From positions 1 through 5,085 of the forward strand of contig JAGLKL010000109.1 in assembly GCA_023141075.1 (NCBI GenBank): a stretch of DNA of 5,085 nucleotides, in the 5' to 3' direction. Shown here in pieces: positions 1 to 5,085 of the stretch. The notes under the pieces were generated by a model. That model was not told the DNA's origin and made no database searches. It worked only from the letters and a program-made list of their open reading frames with translations. The DNA comes from Alphaproteobacteria bacterium. Lineage in GTDB: Bacteria > Pseudomonadota > Alphaproteobacteria > Micavibrionales > Micavibrionaceae. The translations under genes and the position numbers were made by a program. Positions within the stretch are counted from its first letter, which is position 1. Each line of letters opens with the position of its first letter.

Positions 1-786
1 GAACTGCGCTTCCTCTCAAGTGACGAAGCTATTGACGAAGAAGAAAAAGAAAAAAAACAGAACAAACAAATTAAACAAAAACGCCGCCCGGAAAAAGATA
101 ATGGCAATCATCCATATGGCGTTATCAAAACCAAATTGAAAACCATAGCCCCGCGCTCTCCAAATCAACAAAAATATGTTGAGCTGATCCGCGAGCATGA
201 TATGGTTTTCGCGCTTGGCCCGGCGGGTACGGGAAAAACATATCTCTCCGTTGCTATCGGGGTGGATATGTACCTTAAAGGCGAAGTCGAGCGCCTCATT
301 TTTTGCCGCCCCGCCTTAGAAGCAGGAGAAAATCTCGGTTTCCTCCCCGGAGATATAAAAGAAAAAGTCGCCCCCTACTTGCGCCCGATATACGACGCGC
401 TCCAAGACATGCTTCCATGGGATTTCCTGATGAAAAAAATGGAAACCGGAGAAATTGAGATAGCCCCGCTGGCTTTCATGCGCGGTCGCACTCTGACCCG
501 TTCCTTTGTCATTCTCGACGAAGCCCAAAACACCACACCTATGCAAATGAAGATGTTCTTAACACGCATAGGCGAAGCCTCTCATATGGTTATTACCGGC
601 GATGCAAGCCAGAGCGATTTACCTAGAGGCATGACTTCAGGACTTGACGAAGCGCTTGAGGTTCTCAAAAATGTTGAAGAAATAGGTTTTGCCACCTTTA
701 GAGACAAAGATGTAATACGCCACGCTCTAATACGCAAAATCATCCTCGCTTATGACAAGTTTACTAAAATAAAATCTAAAAAATGA
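1..786 (+). CDS. phoH: PhoH family ATPase, N-terminus outside window
   Basis: PhoH/PhoL-type P-loop ATPase, a cytosolic RecA/SF1-helicase-like NTPase linked to RNA metabolism and usually encoded next to ybeY. The frame is open from base 1 with no stop, so the gene enters from the left. A TTG at 136 falls just inside the conserved VIKTK...PRSPNQQKYV block and is not a believable start. Counting from base 1, the Walker A motif GPAGTGKT is at residues 73-80, the family block RPALEAGENLGFLPGD follows at about 103-118, Walker B VILDEAQN is at 170-177, and the TGDASQSDLPRG sensor-like block is at 199-210. Residues 10-35 are a charged Glu/Lys/Gln-rich linker. With 261 residues visible against a usual 320-350, the N-terminal region is what is missing. 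The stop TGA lies 7 bp before a palindromic element that separates phoH from ybeY. The ATPase core looks intact. Family assignment is very secure; the exact substrate is not known for the family. Confidence 0.96.
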   Translation, partial: ELRFLSSDEAIDEEEKEKKQNKQIKQKRRPEKDNGNHPYGVIKTKLKTIAPRSPNQQKYVELIREHDMVFALGPAGTGKTYLSVAIGVDMYLKGEVERLIFCRPALEAGENLGFLPGDIKEKVAPYLRPIYDALQDMLPWDFLMKKMETGEIEIAPLAFMRGRTLTRSFVILDEAQNTTPMQMKMFLTRIGEASHMVITGDASQSDLPRGMTSGLDEALEVLKNVEEIGFATFRDKDVIRHALIRKIILAYDKFTKIKSKK

Positions 787-793
787 CCTAGCC

Positions 794-958
794 TAGGTAG
801 TGTAGTCATGTGTTATGTACAATTCTGTTCCATTTTACGGGAAAAGAATCAATTTTTTGGCACGCAGGACATGCCGTAGCATATTCAAGGGTCAAAAAAG
901 ATGATAATTTGCCTGTAAAATGAAACAGAATGGATATAATACGTGACTACACTACCTA
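794..958. mobile_element. MITE-like long palindrome between phoH and ybeY
   Basis: Nearly the whole spacer folds back on itself. Bases 794-811 match the reverse complement of 941-958 at 17 of 18 positions, and 822-838 match 915-931 at 16 of 17. The segments between (812-820 and 932-940) match at 6 of 9. Further in, T853-858 faces A894-899, and ATGC 871-874 faces GCAT 879-882 around a CGTA loop at 875-878. The tips read TA-GGTAGTGTAGTCA and TGACTACACTACC-TA, so a core of 796-956 (161 bp) is bounded by TA on both sides. This is what a TA target-site duplication of an IS630/Tc1-mariner-type (or other TA-targeting) non-autonomous element would look like. It contains no ORF. It starts 7 bp after the phoH stop and its right tip runs into ybeY. 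The inverted repeat is certain; calling it a transposon derivative is inference. An alternative is an intergenic palindromic repeat acting as a terminator or RNA-processing site. Confidence 0.75.
935..940 (+). promoter_or_regulatory. Possible -10 box (TATAAT) in the element's right arm
   Basis: A perfect TATAAT lies 2 bp before the ybeY GTG, inside the palindromic element. The best -35 candidates are poor: CCTGTA at 912-917 (17-bp spacer) or TTGCCT at 909-914 (20-bp spacer). Transcription from it would begin at about 946-948, downstream of the annotated GTG, so it would not yield a normal leader for that start. In AT-rich DNA a hexamer like this can occur by chance. GGA at 932-934, 8 bp before GTG, is the only Shine-Dalgarno-like match. 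Confidence 0.2.
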
Positions 959-1446
959 ATAATATCGAAATAGATATTACTATTAAGGATGAACACTGGG
1001 GCGAAGTGATAAACGACATCAATGCCCTGATTCATAATATAATAGCAAAAACATTGCATAATCGCTTAACCGGTATTGAATCCGCTGAAATCAGTATCGT
1101 TCTTGCTGATGATTTTTTTATTCAGGAGCTTAATAAGACTTACCGGGAAAAAGACAAACCCACCAATGTCTTATCTTTTCCCATGACTGAAAAGGATGAA
1201 CTGAAAAACCCTGCAATACCATTTTGCTCGCTGGGAGATATTATACTGGCCTATGACACAATCTCCAGAGAAGCCTTAGAACAAAATAAACTGCTGAGCG
1301 ATCATTTCACCCATATGCTGGTTCATGGATGTCTGCACTTATTACATTACAACCACCAAACAGATGAAGAAGCAAAAATCATGGAAAAACATGAAATCGA
1401 TGTTCTTACGCAACTTGGAATCAAAAACCCTTATGAATCAGACTAA
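943..1446 (+). CDS. ybeY: YbeY endoribonuclease / rRNA maturation factor
   Basis: Zinc-dependent single-strand endoribonuclease of the UPF0054 family, needed for 16S rRNA 3'-end maturation and 70S ribosome quality control in the cytosol. The 167 residues match the usual 150-170. Visible signatures are YREKDKPTNVLSFPM at 67-81, containing the conserved Arg68, SLGDI at 96-100, and the metal-binding HGCLHLLHYNH with zinc ligands His128, His132 and His138. The family consensus there is HGxLHLxGYDH, so the usual Gly and Asp are His and Asn here. The GTG start is the only usual start codon between the in-frame stop TAA at 937-939 and the conserved NIEIDITI strand. That GTG and the next four codons lie inside the right arm of the palindromic element, with a weak GGA (932-934) 8 bp upstream. 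The next GTG, in WGEV, would cut the conserved first strand. The 3' end overlaps the most likely corC start by 14 bp. Function is secure; the start is likely but odd. Confidence 0.93.
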   Translation: MTTLPNNIEIDITIKDEHWGEVINDINALIHNIIAKTLHNRLTGIESAEISIVLADDFFIQELNKTYREKDKPTNVLSFPMTEKDELKNPAIPFCSLGDIILAYDTISREALEQNKLLSDHFTHMLVHGCLHLLHYNHQTDEEAKIMEKHEIDVLTQLGIKNPYESD

Positions 1447-2572
1447 AACTATGACACTATATCATTTTGTTTCATACCTGACTAACTGGACGATGACACA
1501 AGACCAAGATAAAATTCAAGAACCGGAAAAAGACCCCTCCAGTACCGACGCCGCTTCGGAGCCGGAAAGGCAAAGTTGCAGCGATTTTCAAGAGGTTTAC
1601 GACTACGACAATACATCTGAAGAAAGCAAAGAAGATGTTGTCTCGGTAACTAAGTCTTTGAAAGATCTGGATCTGGAAGAAAACAAAGATCAACCTTCGC
1701 CAAACAGCACAGTTGAAAACGGATTCTTGGGTAAAATTAAATCCTATTTTAGACCTAAAAACGACACATCTTTACGCGAAACCATCGAAGAATATATCGA
1801 AAGCGAAATAGATACTGAAGAAGACGCCCTCCTTTCAATTCATGAAAAAGCCCTGCTTTCCAACGTCTTGGAACTTCATAATATGTGCGTCGACGATGTC
1901 ATGATTCCACGCGCTGATATCATCGGTATTCCCAATAACATTACGCAAAAAAAGCTTTTTGAGCTTCTATCTGAAAAACAATATAGCCGCTTCCCGGTAT
2001 ATGAGGGCACGCTTGATAATATTGTCGGTTCAATCCATATTAAAGACATCCTCACGGCCATCGCCCGCAACGAAGATTTTGACATGAGCAAACTCATTCG
2101 GGGTATTCCGATTATATCACCTTCAATGCATATACTCGATCTTCTCACTCAGATGCGTATAACACGCAAACATCTGGCTCTAGTGGTTGATGAATTCGGC
2201 GGAATAGACGGTCTAATCACGATCAGCGATCTGATTGAAGCCATCGTCGGCGAAATCGATGACGAACATAACCTCGAAATCCAGCCGGAAATAAGCCTGC
2301 AAACCGACGGCTCTTTAATGGCTGATGCCCGCTACGACATTGATGAGTTTGAAGATATTTACGGTAAAATATTAAGCGAAGAGGAACGCGAGGAAAACGA
2401 TACACTTGGCGGTTTGATGTTCTTTCTGGCAGGTCGCGTTCCGGCACGTGGAGAAGTCCTCAAACACAACTCGGGTATGGTTTTTGAAATTCTCGATGCC
2501 GCCCCGCGCAGAGTCAAGCTTTTAAAAATTCGTAACATCCCTCAACTCAGGCAACCCCGGCTCAATAATTAG
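1433..2572 (+). CDS. CorC/TlyC-type CBS-pair protein
   Basis: Member of the CorC/HlyC/TlyC family without the DUF21 membrane part, the usual form encoded between ybeY and lnt in alphaproteobacteria. Old names are hemolysin C and magnesium/cobalt efflux protein. The role is probably cytosolic, sensing nucleotides in cation or membrane homeostasis, and true haemolysis is doubtful. Numbered from ATG 1433 (379 aa): residues 20-130 are an acidic low-complexity stretch, the VDDVMIPR entry to the first CBS domain is at 153-160, CBS1 spans about 155-212 and CBS2 about 220-275 (with LVVDEFGGIDGLIT at 250-263). A CorC_HlyC C-terminal domain spans about 285-368 and includes NDTLGGLMFFLAGRVP. No membrane helix is seen. 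The start is uncertain: ATG 1433 has GGAA 12 bp upstream and overlaps ybeY; ATG 1451 and ATG 1493 (359 aa) are alternatives with no clear ribosome binding site. The longer frame back to 1325 lies within ybeY and is not credible. Confidence 0.9.
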   Translation: MNQTKTMTLYHFVSYLTNWTMTQDQDKIQEPEKDPSSTDAASEPERQSCSDFQEVYDYDNTSEESKEDVVSVTKSLKDLDLEENKDQPSPNSTVENGFLGKIKSYFRPKNDTSLRETIEEYIESEIDTEEDALLSIHEKALLSNVLELHNMCVDDVMIPRADIIGIPNNITQKKLFELLSEKQYSRFPVYEGTLDNIVGSIHIKDILTAIARNEDFDMSKLIRGIPIISPSMHILDLLTQMRITRKHLALVVDEFGGIDGLITISDLIEAIVGEIDDEHNLEIQPEISLQTDGSLMADARYDIDEFEDIYGKILSEEEREENDTLGGLMFFLAGRVPARGEVLKHNSGMVFEILDAAPRRVKLLKIRNIPQLRQPRLNN

Positions 2573-2580
2573 GGTCAGGG
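2571..2580 (+). promoter_or_regulatory. Ribosome binding site of lnt
   Basis: AGGGTCAGGG holds two Shine-Dalgarno-like AGGG cores. The first begins within the corC stop codon and sits 9 bp before ATG 2584, the better spacing. It supports that start and translation coupled to corC. Confidence 0.55.
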
Positions 2581-2583
2581 CAT

Positions 2584-4134
2584 ATGTGCAATAAATTATC
2601 AGAAAATAACAGAACGCTTTGCCGCAACGCGCAGTGGCATCTCCCTCTAAAACTCATTGCCATGTTCGCAATCGGAGGGTTCGCTAGTCTGTCTATGGCA
2701 CCGTTAAATCTCTGGCCGACCATTTTTTTCGGGTTAAGCACTTTATATATTATAGTCACTCGCACTCCTACGCCTCTCAAAGCCGGAGCATTCACTTTTG
2801 CTTTTTCTCTCGGATATTTTGGCTTCAGCCTGTCATGGATAGGCAATGCCCTGCTGGTAGAAAATAATCCTTATTGGTGGGCATGGCCATTAGCTGTAAG
2901 TGGCTTGCCGCTCATCCTCGCCCTTTTCCCGGCTTTAATGACGATCACATATAAAAGCTTTTCTCAAATATGCATCAAGCGCGAAAACACAGCCCTAAAC
3001 TACATTATATTTTGTTTCCTTCTGGCCGTAGCCGACTATGCAAGAGGACACCTCTTTACCGGGTTTCCATGGAATTTATATGGCTACACATGGATAGACA
3101 TCCTGCCTATCGCCCAGTTAGCTGCGCTATCGGACGTTTATCTTCTCAACACAGTGACAATATTCTGGGCAATCGCCCCCGCCTTTATATTAAGCACAAA
3201 TCACAGCAAAATGCGCAAAAGCATCTACTGCGTTATTATTCTCAGTACATTTGCCGCATCTTGGTTATACGGACAAAACAGAATAAATAATTACGCAGCT
3301 TTTTCTTCGGCAAAACCAAAAGACACGCGGATCATTATCGTCCAGCCCAACATAAAACAAAGTGAAAAATGGAAACCTGAAAAAAGAGCACAAAACTTTA
3401 TCGACATCGTAAAAATGTCACAATATCAGGAAAACCATGACATTGGCGCAGAGATTACACTTATTATCTGGCCTGAAACCGCCATTAGCCAGAACATCCT
3501 GAACACTGAGTGGACAATGGACGCAATTCAAAACATGCTCTCAGCCTATCCGCGCAATGTTTTGTTGATAACTGGCGCATTGCGCCACATACCCGGTAAT
3601 AAAACAGAGCAAAAACCCGAACATTTTTATAACAGCATACTCACTCTGGATAAGAGCGGGCGTGTTATTGATACATATGACAAGCGGCATCTAGTGCCTT
3701 TTGGGGAATATATCCCTCTGGACAGTTATATAAAAATTTCTCCAATAGTAGGGTTCGCCGGATTTAAAAAAGGGAGTAACGTAAACGAGCGCACAATTCG
3801 TCTGCAACCGGAAGATGGTGGGCAGTATATACTAAAGTATATAACACTTGTTTGTTATGAGGCTATTTTTCCTGACTATGTCCGGTTTACGACCTCAAAA
3901 AAGCCAGATTTCATTGTTAATGTCACTAATGACGCTTGGTATGGTAAGAGTGCCGGGCCTTATCAACACATAGTGCAGACTAGGTTCAGGGCAATAGAAA
4001 GCGGCTTACCCTTTATAAGGAGCGCCAACACTGGGATTAGCGCGATCATTGACCCTGTTGGAAATAAAATATCGAGTATAGATTTAATGAAAAAAAATAT
4101 ACTCAGTGAAAAATTACCTCAGACCATTGATTAA
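2584..4134 (+). CDS. lnt: Apolipoprotein N-acyltransferase
   Basis: Inner-membrane enzyme that transfers a fatty acid from phospholipid to the N-terminal cysteine of apolipoproteins, the last step after Lgt and LspA. It has 516 residues. Hydrophobic segments lie at about 20-38, 43-60, 66-90, 98-122, 137-152, 180-203 and 213-230, followed by a periplasmic nitrilase-type domain from about 248. The catalytic triad is intact: Glu298 in WPETAI, Lys367 in YDKRHLVPFGEYIP and Cys424 in LVCYEAIFP. The conserved NVTNDAWYG (446-454) and the FRAIESGLPFIRSANTGIS block (468-486) are present. The ATG follows AGGG ribosome-binding cores, 11 bp after the corC stop. The protein ends at ILSEKLPQTID, about where other Lnt proteins continue into a PxTxYxRxGD-like stretch and a last membrane helix, so that C-terminal anchor appears absent. 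No reading frame just downstream obviously restores it. Identity is secure; whether the short form is fully active is open. Confidence 0.95.
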   Translation: MCNKLSENNRTLCRNAQWHLPLKLIAMFAIGGFASLSMAPLNLWPTIFFGLSTLYIIVTRTPTPLKAGAFTFAFSLGYFGFSLSWIGNALLVENNPYWWAWPLAVSGLPLILALFPALMTITYKSFSQICIKRENTALNYIIFCFLLAVADYARGHLFTGFPWNLYGYTWIDILPIAQLAALSDVYLLNTVTIFWAIAPAFILSTNHSKMRKSIYCVIILSTFAASWLYGQNRINNYAAFSSAKPKDTRIIIVQPNIKQSEKWKPEKRAQNFIDIVKMSQYQENHDIGAEITLIIWPETAISQNILNTEWTMDAIQNMLSAYPRNVLLITGALRHIPGNKTEQKPEHFYNSILTLDKSGRVIDTYDKRHLVPFGEYIPLDSYIKISPIVGFAGFKKGSNVNERTIRLQPEDGGQYILKYITLVCYEAIFPDYVRFTTSKKPDFIVNVTNDAWYGKSAGPYQHIVQTRFRAIESGLPFIRSANTGISAIIDPVGNKISSIDLMKKNILSEKLPQTID

Positions 4135-4424
4135 TGATCATAAAGTAATTATAAAAGAAATTAAGGTAGTATTACTAAAGAGTTTAAGTATTTTGTACAA
4201 AGATATCTTTGTTTACTTATATACTAACTGCAGACCTCAGGTTGAGACATTTTTTTTCGAGCGAATACATACTTAAGGTTCTGTTGCAAACAATAAAAGG
4301 TTGTTGTAGATATTAATCAGTTTCCATTAAATAAAGGATCAGTAGTAATAATACCAAAGAATACGAGATACTATCTTTCTAAACATAATCGATTAATAAT
4401 TAAAACAAGTATAGAGTTAAGACA
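4135..4424. other. AT-rich 290-bp spacer between lnt and the regulator
   Basis: No credible gene on either strand. One frame reads from about 4126 to a stop near 4270, but it has no start codon or recognisable motif and does not look like an Lnt tail. The spacer holds a perfect 16-bp palindrome (4197-4212), a short stem CTCA-GGT-TGAG at 4236-4246 shortly before T4250-4257 (a very weak terminator candidate), the small inverted repeats TAGTA-T-TACTA at 4167-4177 and AGATA-C-TATCT at 4366-4376, and a loose direct repeat AAGGTT(CT)GTTG at about 4275-4286 and 4297-4306. The promoter of the regulator should lie here. TTGTTG (4301-4306) with CATTAA (4325-4330) is a weak pair with an 18-bp spacer. 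Confidence 0.6.
4197..4212. promoter_or_regulatory. Perfect 16-bp palindrome, candidate operator
   Basis: ACAAAGATATCTTTGT is a perfect dyad with no spacer. It has the size and symmetry expected for a dimeric HTH repressor site and lies about 213 bp before the XRE gene and 63 bp after the lnt stop. It could also form a short hairpin at the lnt mRNA end, though the stem is AT-rich and no T-run follows directly. The operator role is inferred from symmetry only. Confidence 0.3.
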
Positions 4425-4889
4425 ATGCAAGGAACAAAAAGAAAAACAAAAGGAACTGCAGACATAATAGACAAACACGTTGGTCTTCGAATTCGTAACC
4501 GACGTACACTCATGGGACTAAGTCAGGAAAAACTGGCGGACTCTGTTGGGGTAACATTCCAGCAAGTTCAAAAATACGAGCGCGGTACAAACCGTGTTAG
4601 TGCCAGCAGACTTTACAGATTTAGTAAAACCTTGGGAGTATCCATCGACTTCTTTTATGAAGGTCTGGATAATGGTGAACCGGCATCCGGTCCCATATAC
4701 GGTATGGCAGATAACAAACAGGATAACTTCGAGGGGATATCGGAGAAAGCTAAGGCTATTCCTGAAGACCTTCTGACACATAAAGAAACTCTTGAATTGG
4801 TCAGAACGTACTATTCCATGACCGATGTCAAAAAACGTAAAGAGATGCTCCGTTTCGTTAAATTTATGGCACAATCGGATAATAATTAG
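4425..4889 (+). CDS. XRE-family HTH transcriptional regulator
   Basis: DNA-binding protein of 154 residues with an N-terminal Cro/C1-type helix-turn-helix (about 19-76). The HVGLRIRNRR, GLSQEKLADSVGVTFQQVQKYERGTNRVSASRL and FFYEG motifs are typical of a small regulator family abundant in alphaproteobacteria, one member of which often sits between lnt and metK. The recognition helix lies around TFQQVQKYE (44-52). Residues 82-115 form a polar linker, and 116-149 form a C-terminal helical segment (ETLELVRTYYSMTDVKKRKEMLRFVKFMA) like the tail of family members. ATG 4425 is chosen because TAA at 4401-4403 closes the frame upstream and no other start lies between; only a weak AGAG (4413-4416) precedes it. 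The protein starts with a basic stretch (KRKTKG). The separate position after a 290-bp gap suggests its own promoter. Target genes are unknown; autoregulation is possible. The regulator class is secure. Confidence 0.92.
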   Translation: MQGTKRKTKGTADIIDKHVGLRIRNRRTLMGLSQEKLADSVGVTFQQVQKYERGTNRVSASRLYRFSKTLGVSIDFFYEGLDNGEPASGPIYGMADNKQDNFEGISEKAKAIPEDLLTHKETLELVRTYYSMTDVKKRKEMLRFVKFMAQSDNN

Positions 4890-4891
4890 CT

Positions 4892-5079
4892 TTTATAGTA
4901 GTTTCACTTAAGAATAATACAGAGTTGCGCCAACGAATTTTTTTGAGAATCAAGTATAATTTTTGAAGCATAGCCAATAGCTACGGTGAATGAAATTATG
5001 CGCAGATAATCAACCTGTGCCCATTGGGTAGAAAATTCATCAAGCAAAATGTATTATTCTTAAGTTAAACTACTATAAA
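4892..5079. mobile_element. Second MITE-like inverted-repeat element
   Basis: Bases 4892-4920 match the reverse complement of 5051-5079 at 28 of 29 positions (only C4905 differs). Inside, symmetry continues more weakly: TTGC...GAATTTT at 4925-4941 resembles the reverse complement of the stretch 5031-5048, and GCATA 4968-4972 faces TATGC 4997-5001 close to the centre. TA dinucleotides at 4894-4895 and 5076-5077 bound a 180-bp core beginning TAGTAGTTT and ending AACTACTA, consistent with insertion at TA. It has no ORF. It begins 2 bp after the regulator's TAG, where many relatives would have metK next. It differs in interior sequence from the element at 794-958 but shares a TA-bounded, TAGT-rich tip and overall size. 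The inverted repeat is certain; mobility is inferred. It may also end transcription of the regulator. Confidence 0.72.
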
Positions 5080-5085
5080 TCATAA

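Noticed and set aside
136..138. TTG as start of phoH
   Set aside because: The frame is open to the window edge and the conserved PhoH sequence begins before this codon, so the gene is simply cut by the window.
1325..1432. Longer N-terminus for the CorC/TlyC frame beginning at ATG 1325
   Set aside because: This part lies wholly inside the conserved zinc-site region of ybeY in another frame, and the residues resemble nothing in the CorC family.
2562..2846. Minus-strand frame of 94 codons across the start of lnt
   Set aside because: It is antisense to the corC end and the lnt membrane segments, with no recognisable domain or supporting signals.
4134..4141. 8-bp palindrome ATGATCAT at the lnt stop
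   Set aside because: Short AT-rich dyads are expected by chance here and it has no context suggesting function.
4236..4257. Rho-independent terminator after lnt
   Set aside because: The stem is only 4 bp (CTCA/TGAG) and the T-run starts a few bases away; too weak to annotate as a separate feature.
4126..4270. Frameshifted continuation of lnt in the +1 frame
   Set aside because: The translation is open for about 45 codons but lacks the conserved Tyr-Ala-Arg-x-Gly-Asp-like stretch and a convincing membrane helix, so a simple frameshift is not supported.
4518..4874. Minus-strand frame of 118 codons opposite the XRE gene
   Set aside because: It is a shadow of a well-conserved HTH gene and shows no family features.
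4955..4960. TATAAT inside the second element as a promoter for a downstream gene
   Set aside because: No acceptable -35 hexamer lies at normal spacing, and the downstream gene is outside the window.

Overview
The window carries the conserved alphaproteobacterial gene run phoH - ybeY - corC/tlyC - lnt - XRE regulator, all on the + strand. In many alphaproteobacteria the same block lies between miaB (upstream) and metK (downstream); neither is visible here. The gene order, the PhoH, YbeY and CorC signatures and the regulator's typical HVGxRIRxRR / FQQVQKYExGxNRV signature point to an alphaproteobacterium. The DNA is AT-rich, with many AAA/AAT/ATA codons and very AT-rich spacers. This could suit a host-associated or reduced lineage, but I cannot name a genus.

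Layout: phoH runs from the left edge (N-terminus missing) to 786. Bases 794-958 form a long imperfect palindrome with TA-bounded inverted-repeat ends, which looks like a MITE. Its right end overlaps the start of ybeY (943-1446), so the GTG start codon and first residues of YbeY are encoded inside the element. corC/tlyC (about 1433-2572) overlaps the ybeY end, and lnt (2584-4134) follows after 11 bp with a good ribosome binding site. Then comes a 290-bp AT-rich gap without a gene, holding a perfect 16-bp palindrome. An XRE-family regulator occupies 4425-4889. A second long inverted repeat (4892-5079), also TA-bounded and MITE-like, starts two bases after the regulator's stop and fills nearly all of the remaining window.

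Functionally, PhoH (ATPase) and YbeY (endoribonuclease) belong to RNA processing and rRNA quality control. CorC/TlyC is a cytosolic CBS-pair protein, and Lnt carries out the last acylation of lipoproteins at the inner membrane. The XRE protein is a likely transcription regulator.

The genes themselves are ordinary. The unusual parts are the two palindromic elements placed directly after stop codons, the recruitment of an element end as the ybeY start, and an Lnt that stops before its usual last membrane helix. I see no new defence or biosynthetic system in this window.
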